Shown piece by piece: positions 36,291 to 48,300 of a DNA stretch of 64,000 bases. Positions within the stretch are counted from its first letter, which is position 1; each line of letters starts with the position of its first letter. The stretch comes from Ahaetulla prasina. Lineage: Eukaryota; Chordata; Lepidosauria; Squamata; Colubridae. Position numbers and translations under genes: made by a program. The notes beneath the pieces were generated by a model, which did no database searches, was not told where the DNA came from, and saw only the letters and a list, made by a program, of their open reading frames with translations. The stretch is taken from NCBI RefSeq assembly GCF_028640845.1, contig NC_080544.1:58356711-58420710 (forward strand). The letters run 5' to 3'.

Positions 36291-37291
36291 CAGGAGTGAA
36301 ATGCTCCCAGTTCGCACCGGCTCGCCTGATTAGGTAACGATGGCAGCTGCTGGTTCGGAGGACCGGTAGCAAAAATCCCTGGCCCCGCTCCCCACCTCTG
36401 CTGAGCCACACCATCAGCAGAGGGTTTTTTTTTCTTACTTTTAAAAGTTTTTCTTCAGCCAAAACATGCCTTTAAAAGTAAAAAAAAACACCTCTGATGA
36501 TTGCAGGGCTGAGCAGAGATCATCAAAACCCTTTAAAAGTTTTTTTTTTTAAAAAAAAACCCTCTTTAGCCGAAGGGAAAAAGAAAAAGAAAAAAACCCC
36601 AGGTTTTAAAAGCCTCCTCTGGTGATCCCAGAAGAGTTTCCTGATCCTCACTGGCTTTTAAATTCACTTTTTAACAGCCCCCATTTACAAGAGCCCCCAC
36701 CTGTGCCCAGCCAATTCCCTCTCCTCACTTACCTATAATTACTGCTCTTTCGGGCTGGCAACGCTATGCTTTCTTCAGCTACTGAAGAAAAAAAAAAAGC
36801 TTGCTTTGACTTTCTGCTTTGCTGGCTGAGGAACTCTAGGATTTGAAGTCCACAATAAAATAAAATAAAATAAAATAATAAAATAAAATAAAATATTTGT
36901 GCAGCTTTCTGAGATTTGGGTGTTTCTGTAGTGTTTCACTCTAACTACACAAACACACAAAATCTCAGAAAGCTGTATGTGGCACTGTGTGTGTGTGTGT
37001 GTGTGTGTGTGTGAGTTGTTGTGTGTAAAGTGTGAAAGTTGGTTTTTGAGCTTTTTGTGGCTGTGTGAAGTGTGAAGTGCAGCTGCTTTTACATTGTGTG
37101 TGAGTCAGTTGTGTTGTGTTGTGTGTGTGTAAAGTGTGAAAGTTGGTTTTTGATATCTCTTATTGTTTTTTATACTTTATTATTTGTTGTTATTGGCCAC
37201 GCCCACCCAGTCATCTAATCACCAAGCCACGCCCACCAATTAAGCCACGCCCACAGAACCGGAATTTTTAGATTTCACCCCTGCCCTAATG
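36283..37291. mobile_element. hAT non-autonomous element inserted in L1 (8-bp duplication)
   Basis: The element is 36291-37283 (993 bp). The termini are CAGGAGTGAAAT and its inverted partner ATTTCACCCCTG. The identical 8-bp duplications CCCTAATG occupy 36283-36290 and 37284-37291. The interior contains repeated CCACGCCCA units (37198-37256), an AAAAT-rich microsatellite (36856-36893), a GT tract (about 36986-37012), and a fragment GAGGAACTCTAGGATTTGAAG like the MITE at 29659. There is no transposase frame. Skipping the element plus one duplication restores a continuous L1 frame, which shows it inserted into the older L1. Confidence 0.92.
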
Positions 37292-38500
37292 TGATTGATA
37301 TGGAAAAAATTGTAAGATATAAGGACATTTTGAACGACAAACAGGAACTCAAATCTAAACAAGAACTGACCAATCAAGTGATTGATTCAGCATGGTGGCC
37401 ATATATGCAAATACAATCAAGACATGAGAAAGACGCAAGAATGTATTACATTCATAAAGAACCAACAGAACTAGATCAAATAATACTAGGGGGACAGGTG
37501 AAAAATTAATTTTAAAAAATATATAATTATTTACTGAGCATTAAATTGTAAGAAGAACAAGTGAAAGAAACAATGATAAGATGGGCTAAAAACTTTGGCT
37601 ACCCAATAGAATTAGATAAATGGCAGAAACTGTGGGATAGAAATTGTAAGCTAACAATGTCAATGGCCTATAAGGAGAACTTAAATAAAATGTTTTATAG
37701 GTGGCATCTACCACCAGCGAGATTAACAAAGATATATGAAAATTTATCAGCTAAATGTTGGAAGTGCAATCAGATACCAGGTTCATACTATCTGTCAACT
37801 GACAGGAAGCTCCTAATAAATAACTGGATTTCTTTTGAAGCTTGGCTTGAGGCTCATGATTTAATTAGGGCATTGGATCGGAACCCAGACACTATCATAT
37901 GTGGTGGACATACTCAAAGGCGAAAAATATTAGACTAAAATACATACTTGGGTGGAAAAAATGATAAAACAACATATACCAATAGATTTGAAACCAGAGA
38001 CATTCTTTTTGGGTATATTACCAGAACAGTATGACAAAGGGAAAATATATTTAATTTTACATGTCTTAATGGCAGCAATAATTGTGTTTGCACAATAGGA
38101 AAATGAAGAGATCCCTATAGATGAAAGTGTTATAAAAATATATTAGAATGTGCTGAGATGGACAGTTAAAAGAAAAGAAAAGGATGAAACAGAATACTTT
38201 TTGACATGGAATTTGTTTTACAAATGGTTAATTAAAAGAATCAGAGATAAGAATCTAAAAAGATCCAAAAGATAATAAGAACCTTTGTATTGAAAACTTT
38301 GTAAACTAATACAAACTAGATAAACTAATTGTATTACTATTTTGGGGTTATTGCAGTTATGTTTATTATGCTTATTATTATGATTAATGTTGATTAATAT
38401 GGAATTTCTACTTAAAATTAATTGTGCCCAGACAACACGCTGTTCAGATAGATATAGAATTTTTATGTGATATAAAAATGTAATAAAACATATATTTTTT
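37284..38500 (+). mobile_element. L1-type LINE, right part (ORF2 C-terminus and tail)
   Basis: This continues the L1 interrupted at 36290. The ORF2 C-terminal region shows MIRWAKNFGYPIELDKWQKL, MFYRWHLPPARL and CWKCN (37561-37938), after which stops accumulate. The 3' UTR ends in 'aataaaacatatattttttt' near 38490. It is the same family as the minus-strand relic at 3935-4500. Confidence 0.8.
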
Positions 38501-38510
38501 TAAAAAGAAT

Positions 38511-38880
38511 TGCCCAACACCCTTTCAGAACACAAGCCTCTTCATTGTATCACCCTTAGAAACTTCAACCAAACTTAGCTCAGACAAACACCTAGGATTT
38601 GTACTTTGCCTATAAAGTCAGCTATGACCCCTACATAACCCCTATATGGCCCTATGGGAATTTGATAACAGCCAATAGAATACATATCCTTGCACAGGAA
38701 CAGGAAGCTCAAGTGCAAAGCCCAAGAGAAGATATAAAAGCCACCCACTTGCAACTCCATGTGATCAGCTGCACCAGAACCATGTGCTTGATGGTTCTGT
38801 TCATCATTAAATCATATTTCCAATCAGCCTCCATGTTTTCAGTGTTTTTCTCCCAGCTTGGAACTGAACCAGATAGCTAT
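38511..38880 (+). promoter_or_regulatory. Possible solo LTR-like segment (duplicated at 40797)
   Basis: In order there is a CCAATAG box (about 38672), GATATAAAAGCC resembling a TATA box (about 38731), and ATTAAA (about 38807) about 70 bp later, a spacing reminiscent of a retroviral-type U3-R. No terminal TG/CA with matching target duplication could be fixed. The short frames in it have no recognisable domain. It could equally be chance. Confidence 0.3.
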
Positions 38881-40164
38881 TTCTTTCCTCAGTATGTTCT
38901 AACTTGCTTCTAGTTTTTGACTTTGTGCAAGTCAGACAAAGGTTACAATCACTATTCAACTGGAATTCCATTAGTAACAACTGGAGCAAAGATTAGAGAG
39001 CTGCAGACCTGTCTTCCCAGTTAAGAGTGCATACCTACCATTACATGTGAAAGCCAACTACAAGTTTGAAAACAGACAGGTACAAACACAGCCTGGACAA
39101 GATTCCAAAGGGTTAACTCTGTATTTACTGAAACAATATCACATCATCTATGTTATCTACAATCTATATTCATTGAATGTGAACGTCACTGTACCTTTAA
39201 AAAAATTCATTCCTTCTGACGACAATGCCTATACTTCGCCCGTCAGAAAATGATTTGCAATTGTTTTTCTTTCTGTGAATCTCTTAATAATATAAGGGCA
39301 GTCTTGTGAATTAAAGTCTAGCAAATCTAAACACTAATCTGGAATTTACAGATTCAGTTATATTCCATTATGTCTTTTATCAATCAGTAAATACTTAAAT
39401 ATCCAAATCACATTCACAAGTCAGTTCTTCAGAAATGGATCTCACAATAATAAACTGACTTTAAAGTAACTATTTCAACTTTCTGTCTTACTTGATGTAG
39501 CACAAAACTATTTCTTCATTTTAATTTTACCATTTTTAAAAGGAAAGCAGTAGAGGAAAGGCAATAAAATCAATAAAGTGACTCAAAATGCCAAGATCAC
39601 TGAAGACAATGTTCTGACAAAAGTCAGCTGTTTCTAATGGGCCATTCGTTAAGAAATTTTGGCCAATCTGGGCAGTGCTTGGCTATTTTCTTTTGGCAGT
39701 CAATGTGGCTCTGCTTTTGTAGATAATTTTAAAACGTTAACTGATTACCATCAGTTCAATAATGAGAAAGAGGAAAGGAATGGGGAGATAATAGCCTCTA
39801 GCTTAAAATATGAGCCAGAGTAACTATTCCCCACCAAAGTCACAAGCGGACTTTCTTTACAGACAAATGTTGATCTGTTCTAGATTATACATTCCCTAAA
39901 CCTTGCATTGCACAACATTGCTTGATAGATGGCATTTTATTGTCAACGTGGCTGTTATTTTTAAAGACTCATTAAGTCCATGAATAAGACACATTAAAGT
40001 AATCTTTAACTATACTGATCTTAAAGTAGCACTCTCACACTTATTCCAATAAGATTCAAACAAAACTTCTGCATGTATAAAATCTGACTTTGCTACCCTT
40101 TCCCTTTTCAGAAAAGTCAGATGACTGATTGATGGTGACTTGAAAAGAGGCAAGAGGCCCATAC

Positions 40165-40392
40165 CATATATCTGACATCAAAACAGTTGAGCGTGTCCAA
40201 AGGTATTTTACGAGAAGAATTTTCCACTCCTCTGAAACCAATAAAATACCTTATTCCACCAGACTTGATATCCTGGGTCTAGAAAACTTGGAACTTCGTC
40301 GCCTTCGACAGGATCTGGATTTAGCATATAAGATCATCCGTTGTAATGTCCTTCCTGTAAATGACTTTTTTAGTTTCAATAACAATATCACA
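40165..40392 (+). mobile_element. CR1/Rex1-like LINE fragment in C1, cut by a junction
   Basis: The plus-strand frame carries TVERVQRYFTRRIFHSSE and DILGLENLELRRLRQDL, the C-terminal region also seen at 33310-33825 and 43558. It stops abruptly at the sequence AACAATATCACA, where the block 40381-40787 begins. Confidence 0.85.
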
Positions 40393-40787
40393 TCATCTAT
40401 GTTATCTACAATCTATATTCATTGAATGTGAACGTCACTGTACCTTTAAAAAAATTCATTCCTTCTGACGACAATGCCTATACTTCGCCCGTCAGAAAAT
40501 GATTTGCAATTGTTTTTCTTTCTGTGAATCTCTTAATAATATAAGGGCAGTCTTGTGAATTAAAGTCTAGCAAATCTAAACACTAATCTGGAATTTACAG
40601 ATTCAGTTATATTCCATTATGTCTTTTATCAATCAGTAAATACTTAAATATCCAAATCACATTCACAAGTCAGTTCTTCAGAAATGGATCTCACAATAAT
40701 AAACTGACTTTAAAGTAACTATTTCAACTTTCTGTCTTACTTGATGTAGCACAAAACTATTTCTTCATTTTAATTTTACCATTTTAA
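40381..40787. repeat. Duplicated block, short copy (C1b)
   Basis: A second copy of 39132-39538, in the same orientation. It enters from LINE sequence at AACAATATCACA and leaves into a copy of 38502 onward at a T/A run (ccattttaaaaaaag). Confidence 0.9.
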
Positions 40788-42171
40788 AAAAAGAATTGCC
40801 CAACACCCTTTCAGAACACAAGCCTCTTCATTGTATCACCCTTAGAAACTTCAACCAAACTTAGCTCAGACAAACACCTAGGATTTGTACTTTGCCTATA
40901 AAGTCAGCTATGACCCCTACATAACCCCTATATGGCCCTATGGGAATTTGATAACAGCCAATAGAATACATATCCTTGCACAGGAACAGGAAGCTCAAGT
41001 GCAAAGCCCAAGAGAAGATATAAAAGCCACCCACTTGCAACTCCATGTGATCAGCTGCACCAGAACCATGTGCTTGATGGTTCTGTTCATCATTAAATCA
41101 TATTTCCAATCAGCCTCCATGTTTTCAGTGTTTTTCTCCCAGCTTGGAACTGAACCAGATAGCTATTTCTTTCCTCAGTATGTTCTAACTTGCTTCTAGT
41201 TTTTGACTTTGTGCAAGTCAGACAAAGGTTACAATCACTATTCAACTGGAATTCCATTAGTAACAACTGGAGCAAAGATTAGAGAGCTGCAGACCTGTCT
41301 TCCCAGTTAAGAGTGCATACCTACCATTACATGTGAAAGCCAACTACAAGTTTGAAAACAGACAGGTACAAACACAGCCTGGACAAGATTCCAAAGGGTT
41401 AACTCTGTATTTACTGAAACAATATCACATCATCTATGTTATCTACAATCTATATTCATTGAATGTGAACGTCACTGTACCTTTAAAAAAATTCATTCCT
41501 TCTGACGACAATGCCTATACTTCGCCCGTCAGAAAATGATTTGCAATTGTTTTTCTTTCTGTGAATCTCTTAATAATATAAGGGCAGTCTTGTGAATTAA
41601 AGTCTAGCAAATCTAAACACTAATCTGGAATTTACAGATTCAGTTATATTCCATTATGTCTTTTATCAATCAGTAAATACTTAAATATCCAAATCACATT
41701 CACAAGTCAGTTCTTCAGAAATGGATCTCACAATAATAAACTGACTTTAAAGTAACTATTTCAACTTTCTGTCTTACTTGATGTAGCACAAAACTATTTC
41801 TTCATTTTAATTTTACCATTTTTAAAAGGAAAGCAGTAGAGGAAAGGCAATAAAATCAATAAAGTGACTCAAAATGCCAAGATCACTGAAGACAATGTTC
41901 TGACAAAAGTCAGCTGTTTCTAATGGGCCATTCGTTAAGAAATTTTGGCCAATCTGGGCAGTGCTTGGCTATTTTCTTTTGGCAGTCAATGTGGCTCTGC
42001 TTTTGTAGATAATTTTAAAACGTTAACTGATTACCATCAGTTCAATAATGAGAGATAATAGCCTCTAGCTTAAAATATGAGCCACAGTAACTATTCCCCA
42101 CCAAAGTCACAAGCGGACTTTCTTTACAGACAAATGTTGATCTGTTCTAGATTATACATTCCCTAAACCTT
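40788..42171. repeat. Duplicated block, copy 2 (C2)
   Basis: A copy of 38502-39904. The first ~1.2 kb appears identical to C1, including every base of the short frames. Farther on it lacks the 19 bp present only in C1 and has one substitution (GAGCCACAG for GAGCCAGAG). It ends at 'cctaaacctt', where sequence unlike C1 begins. Confidence 0.9.
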
Positions 42172-42722
42172 CCAGTGCAAATCCATTATGGAGAAATCTG
42201 CCCCAATCATTTGTTAGTCAAATTTGGAACCAAATTTCATGACATAATGATAAATATATATTTGCACTGAAATGATGAAAGCTACTGTAATTAAAAAACA
42301 ACATAAGTTGAATGACAACTTATATTCAAGAAATCTCATCTTGCTTTCTTTAAAGCTAAACCTGCACTCACCAAAAGCCATTCCACTAATGGAACAGGTT
42401 TGGATGTTTCAAAATGAGTCAGAAAATCTCATCCAGAGGCATAAAGTTTTCAACCAAAGATGTATGTGAGATAAGTTATTATGTCAACTTCCTGAAGCAA
42501 TTCCAATTAACCCATGATATGACACAGTGGTCTGGTTTTTAACCCCAGTTTATTGAATGCTTATTTATTGAATATTATTGTTTCTACATAAGTGTAAAGT
42601 AGAAGAATGGGTTGCACACCAACTAGAGGCATCAATTGTGTTGACCTCAGAGTGTCTAATGCAGAAAGGAAATAATGATCTCAACTCCTAATTTTCTGCA
42701 GATATTGTCACACATCAAGCTT
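42172..42722. other. 551-bp segment unique within the mosaic
   Basis: It is not found in the other blocks. It starts with a 97-bp segment bounded by the 10-base inverted repeat CAGTGCAAAT / ATTTGCACTG (42173-42269). The rest is AT-rich with no recognised element, and it joins the next block at TTAAAG. Confidence 0.6.
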
Positions 42723-43965
42723 TTAAAGTCTAGCAAATCTAAACACTAATCTGGAATTTACAGATTCAGTTATATTCCATTATGTCTTTTATCAATCAGT
42801 AAATACTTAAATATCCAAATCACATTCACAAGTCAGTTCTTCAGAAATGGATCTCACAATAATAAACTGACTTTAAAGTAACTATTTCAACTTTCTGTCT
42901 TACTTGATGTAGCACAAAACTATTTCTTCATTTTAATTTTACCATTTTTAAAAGGAAAGCAGTAGAGGAAAGGCAATAAAATCAATAAAGTGACTCAAAA
43001 TGCCAAGATCACTGAAGACAATGTTCTGACAAAAGTCAGCTGTTTCTAATGGGCCATTCGTTAAGAAATTTTGGCCAATCTGGGCAGTGCTTGGCTATTT
43101 TCTTTTGGCAGTCAATGTGGTTCTGCTTTTGTAGATAATTTTAAAATGTTAACTGATTACCATCAGTTCAATAATGAGAGATAATAGCCTCTAGCTTAAA
43201 ATATGAGCCACAGTAACTATTCCCCACCAAAGTCACAAGCGGACTTTCTTTACAGACAAATGTTGATCTGTTCTAGATTATACATTCCCTAAACCTTGCA
43301 TTGCACAACATTGCTTGATAGATGGCATTTTATTGTCAACGTGGCTGTTATTTTTAAAGACTCATTAAGTCCATGAATAAGACACATTAAAGTAATCTTT
43401 AACTATACTGATCTTAAAGTAGCACTCTCACACTTATTCCAATAAGATTCAAACAAAACTTCTGCATGTATAAAATCTGACTTTGCTACCCTTTCCCTTT
43501 TCAGAAAAGTCAGGTGACTGATTGATGGTGACTTGAAAAGAGGCAAGAGGCCCATACCATATATCTGACATCAAAACAGTTGAGCGTGTCCAAAGGTATT
43601 TTACGAGAAGAATTTTCCACTCCTCTGAAACCAATAAAATACCTTATTCCACCAGACTTGATATCCTGGGTCTAGAAAACTTGGAACTTCGTCGCCTTCG
43701 ACAGGATCTGGGTTTAGCATATAAGATCATCCGTTGTAATGTCCTTCCTGTCAATGACTTTTTTAGTTTCAATAACAATATCACAAGAGCTACCAACAGA
43801 TTTAAACTCAATGTCAACCGCTCCAGTTTAGGTTGCAGAAAACACGATTTCTGTAACAGAATTGTATATGCTTGGAATGCATTACCTGACTCTGTGGTTT
43901 CTTCTCATAACCCCAAAGGCTTTACTCAAAAACTGTCCACAGTTGACCTCACCACTTTCCTAAGA
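42723..43965. repeat. Duplicated block, copy 3 (C3)
   Basis: A copy of C1 from 39311 onward that continues through the C1 end point into additional LINE sequence (43774-43965). It shares the 19-bp absence and the GAGCCACAG variant with C2, but has private changes (AAAATGTTAAC, GTGGTTCTGC, GTCAGGTGAC). These differences argue against a simple assembly repeat of one copy. Confidence 0.88.
43558..43965 (+). mobile_element. CR1/Rex1-like LINE 3' fragment in C3
   Basis: An intact frame runs from TVERVQRYFTRRIFHSSE through DILGLENLELRRLRQDL and FKLNVNRSSLGCRKHDF to LSTVDLTTFLRGL. It is about 75-80% identical by eye to the minus-strand copy at 33310-33825. Where that copy stops after FLRGL, this one runs into a MITE half at about 43966. 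Confidence 0.85.
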
Positions 43966-44032
43966 GGACTCTGGAAGTTGAAGTCTACAAGTCTTAAAGT
44001 AACCAAGGTTGGTGACCCCTGTTCTAGTCTGC
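43966..44032. mobile_element. Half of a hAT-type MITE fused to LINE end
   Basis: ACTCTGGAAGTTGAAGTCTA, then CAAGTCTTAAAG and GGTTGGTGACCCCTG match the right half of the hAT MITE at 29659-29793. No left half is present, so a deletion or junction removed it together with the LINE 3' UTR. Confidence 0.6.
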
Positions 44033-44903
44033 TATTTAAAAGAGCCTGTTACAATCTTGAAAGGGGGATTTTAAAAGAAATGTGGCTGTTTTAGTGATAA
44101 GCATAGCAGTATGCCTGTGATTGTCTGTTGTACAACTGAAAAAACTCCAGCTACACTACATATGGAGAAGAGCTGATATATGTGCTTAGCAGGGCAGGCT
44201 CTGCAATAGGTCTAATATGCTGTTTGAAGTCTACAGAGTCCTTTTAGAAAAAAGCATCCAACACAAACAAAAAGTTCCACCCTTGTGCAACTGAGCACTA
44301 GCCTTTCATGCTCTGTTCCCTTTCTTATTAACTCTTCCAGTTCCTCAGTACTCTGGGGCACATATCCCTGGGTTTTGTCTAAAACGTTGTATATATTCTT
44401 GCTATATACTTGAAACAAGGAGGACAACCCGGACTTTGTGTATACTATGCAGCACTGCAATCCTTTTTTCTGTGGTCCATAACCTTCATCAGATGGCATA
44501 GATGTAAAAAAAAAAAAAAGCAAACAGTAATCAAAATCTATAGTTTAAGCCACCACTAGACTTAGCATACATCTTAGAAACAACTTCAGCACAGCAAATT
44601 CACCACTCTAAAGACATCATCACACCATTGTCCCAATTTGTATCATCTGTGGAGGATGAAAATATATTTTTGAAAAGCCAACCCCACTTGCAAAAAAATT
44701 ACTCACTTTGGGTAAAAAATTACCCAAATTATTAACCAATAGAAAATATTTTTAAGATTACAGTTACAGATGAAGAAATATTTTAGGGCTACAGCTATAA
44801 GAATTAGCTGCCACTCAATGTTTTACAATTCACTTTTACTTATATTAAATTTACATACACATGTCTCAAATATAACAGATTTAGTTAGAACTTTGTTTTA
44901 TTA

Positions 44904-45369
44904 TGAAATATTAGTTCAAGATATTTGAGGAATGTTTTTAAAACTCTGAGCAAACAGTTATCCAAAATGTTGTGTATTTTCATATATGAGTCTTGTCATC
45001 TCATCACAATAAATACTATGCTGACAACTGTAGTTTCTATGGTGTATACTCCAGTATGCAGGGGACATTTATGTTTCAACTATTTATTAATGCAAAAGAA
45101 ACTTCTGTTGTATCTATTTCACAAATAAAAACTCCAAACAACTGCAGCTTTTCAAACAACTCAAGAATCTTTGTTTCATTTCAATATAATCCAGAATTAT
45201 TGCTATATTCTTAACTTCAATCCTATTGACTGTAAGAAATTAGTAGTTCCCTGTGCAGTTCAAAAAACATACTTAGTTATTGTGATTCAGATAATAATCA
45301 AAACCAATTCCAGTTGCAACACAGTTATATAAAGTGTAAAATAGGATCTGATAGTCTTCAGATTATCAA
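44904..45369. repeat. ~470-bp direct repeat, left copy flanking L2 LINE
   Basis: It starts TGAAATATTAGTTCAAG and ends CAGATTATCAA. Compared with 49479-49951 I count four substitutions and two gaps (4 and 11 bp). The L2-type LINE starts immediately after it. Confidence 0.93.
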
Positions 45370-48300
45370 TCTGCTGTCGGCAGTGGCGGCGATGGCGGCG
45401 GCCTGGCTGGACCGGTCTGGCGGGGGCCTAGCCTGTCGGTGGGCGGCTGGGTCCGGCGGTGGCATGACCCAGCAGGCCCGGCGGGTGAGTGGCCTACTTC
45501 AGCTGGCGGCCTGGCTTAGCGGCCATGAAGAGGCCCGATGGTCACCTTCGTTACCACTCTGAAGGCTATCCACGGGCCTAGGGGACGCCCTCCCTATCAT
45601 CTTGAGGGCGTCTATGGCCGTTTGTGGGGGCGTTTTTGAGTCCTTTGCCCCCCCCTGGATTTTGGGAGAGAGGCGTCTCGTTGGTGGAGCGGCTGGCCCA
45701 TTAGGCACGTGCTCGGCCTCTTTGTCAACTTGAAGGACGATCACGGGCCATGTGGGCGCCTCTTTCATCATCTTAGAGGACGCCTAAGGGCTGGCTGCAA
45801 GGGGACCTTCTGAAGATCTTTGGCCCCAGTGGGGTGAACTGAGGTTGGTCCTGGACAATCCTAGCTGGACTATTGTAGGACTTCATCCTTTCCCCCCCTC
45901 CCCTCATCCATAGTCCACCCCTCGGGATAGGAGGGGTTGGTGCTCTGACTTAATCATGGCGGTTTTCATCCACCGCCTAAGAACTATATCTCGTCTGTCT
46001 TTTACCCGGAATTACTGGTGTGTCAATTTTCATCTTGACAGGTCCAGGATGGGTCTGCTTGCCGGACTCTTATCATGCGGACATTTACAGCGGCTGACCT
46101 TCTTGCCCTGCGAGATTCCCCTCTCTCGCGGGTTTGGCCCTCCACACTATCGAGGGCCCATCTTGAGGACGGGTTTTGGAACCCCGAGAGATGGCATGCC
46201 AAAATAGGAGACTCAGGGTTTTTAATTAATTGTTTTAATAGATTTTTAAGGGAATTTTAATGGGAATTTTAAGGGAGGGTGGGGGAGGGATTTGATGGGT
46301 GGGGAGAGAACCCGTCGGGAGGATCCAGCCCCTGTGCTTGTTGGCACTACTTCATCTGGTCTGAAGGCAGGGGAGGCTCAGTTCCAGGATTAGAGGATGT
46401 TCGATCTGTACGGTAAGTGGGAGAGGCAGATATGGCGGAGGGGCGTGTCGAGCTGGGAGCACGTGTTCGATGTCTGAAAGCGATCACGTGCTCCGGCCCC
46501 AGTCCCTACCCGTTCCTCGGGCGGCCATGATCCTCAGAGCTTGGATCTTGGCTGATGTTGTGTAATGCCGGTCCGTGGCTAATAAAGCTCCCTGATTTGC
46601 GACCTTATTCAGGGGAGTCCGCGGACCTGATGGGCATTACGGAGACCTGGTTGGGTCAGAGGGGGTTCCCTTGTTGAGCTGTGCCTCCAGTTTCCCGACC
46701 ATTCCACCAGCCGAGGCCCCAAGGTAGGGGTGGGGGGGTGGCGGTTGTTATTAAGGAAGATCTAGAGCCGAGGGAGGCCACTGTTCCTCAGATTGCCGGC
46801 TGTGAATCCCTCTATGTGCGGTGGGGCCATAGGAATCAGTTGGGCTTGTTGATCGCGTACCTGGTTCCTTGCTGCGTGACCACAGCCCTGCCTGAGCTGT
46901 TGGAGGTACTTGCGCTGTGGCGGTTGAGACCCCCAGACTTGTAGTCATGGGGGATTTCAACCTTCCATCTGCTGGCTTGTTATCGACGGCAGCTCGGGAG
47001 TTCAAACTTCCATGACGGCCTTGGACCTGATTCGAGTAAATGATGGCCCCTCGCACTTGGGGAGGCACGCTGGATCTGATTTATATCTCTGGACAGTGGT
47101 TAAATGATCTGGAATTAGATGATTTAGTAACAGAACCAATGTCATGGTCCGATCATTTCTCCTTCGCCTAGACTTCGAACCGCCACTCACCATCGCGGGA
47201 GACGGAACCTATCGTTGGTCCCGTCCCAGGTGCCTGATGGACCCGGAGAGGTTCCTGACAGAGCTTGGGCCATTTCCTGAGGATCTGGCCCACTAGTCGT
47301 GGCCTGGGAACAGGCCGCGGCCGGGGCCTTGGACCGTGTCGTGCCTTTGCGGCCTCTGACCCGGCGTAGATCTCGTCCAGCACCTTGGTTCTCCGAGGGG
47401 CTGAGGAGATGAAACGCCGGAGAAGACGCCTAGAGAGCACTTGGAGGTCCTGTCGCTCTGGAGCTGATCGGACACTAGTTGGGTCCTATTCTAGGACCTA
47501 CCTAGTGGCAATGGGAGGCGGCGTTCTTCGCCTCCACCCTCATTGCGTCGGCAGATAACCGCCCGGCCGCCCTGTTTGGTGACCGCTCCCTCCTTCATCA
47601 GGAGGTGCGGGATGACCCTTTGCAGGGACGAGCCGAGGAGTTTAGTGGTTATCTATACGATAAAATCGCTCAGCTCCGGGACGGTCTGGACCGAAATTGG
47701 GATGATCCAAGCGAGGGAGAGGAGACACGTCTTGTTGAGCCGGTTTGGGATGAGTTTGACCCTGTGGCTCCCGGGGGCGTGGACAGGTTGGTGGGGGAGG
47801 CTCCACGGCACGACATGTTTACTGGACCCTTGTCCTTCGTGGCTGGTACTGGTCACTCAGGAGGTGACACGAGGCTGGCTCCAGAGGATTATCAACGCTT
47901 CTTTGCTGGAAGGGGTTTTCCCTGCCGCCTTGAAAGAGGCGGTGGTGAGACCCCTCCTCAAGAAGCCCTCCCTGGACCCAGCTATTTTGGGTAACTATCG
48001 TCCAGTCTCCAACCTTCGCTTCGTTGCGAAGGTTGTAGAGAGTGCTGTGGCGACAGCTACCCCAATACCTGGATGAAGCCGTCTATCTAGACCCGTTCCA
48101 GTCCGGCTTCGACCCGGATACAGCACGGAGACAGCTTTGGTCGCATTGGTGGATGATCTCTGGCGGGCCAGGGACAGGGGTACTCCTCTGCCCTGGTCCT
48201 ATTAGACCTCTCAGCGGCTTTTGATACCATCGACCATGGTATCTTGCTGCGCCGGTTGGGGATTGGGAGTGGGAGGCACCGTGTATCGGTGGTTCTCCTC

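Larger units (their letters stand above)
38502..40392. repeat. Duplicated block, copy 1 (C1)
   Basis: The reference copy of a locally repeated segment. 38502-39904 recurs at 40788-42171 (offset 2286), 39132-39538 recurs at 40381-40787 (offset 1249), and 39311-40380 recurs at 42723-43773 (offset 3412, falling to 3393 after a 19-bp gap near 39766). The right end lies inside a LINE fragment (from 40165) and joins the next block through the 12-base shared sequence AACAATATCACA. C1 alone carries the extra 19 bp near 39766. Confidence 0.9.

Noticed and set aside
44212..44523. 103-residue minus-strand frame with STEELEELIRKGTEHERL
   Set aside because: It looks protein-like but has no recognised domain, does not match NEURL1, and no convincing splice sites were found. 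Left unassigned; a protein search would decide.
45956..46260. Open frames in the GC-rich 5' part of the L2 LINE
   Set aside because: GC-rich sequence gives long chance frames; no ORF1-like motif was seen.
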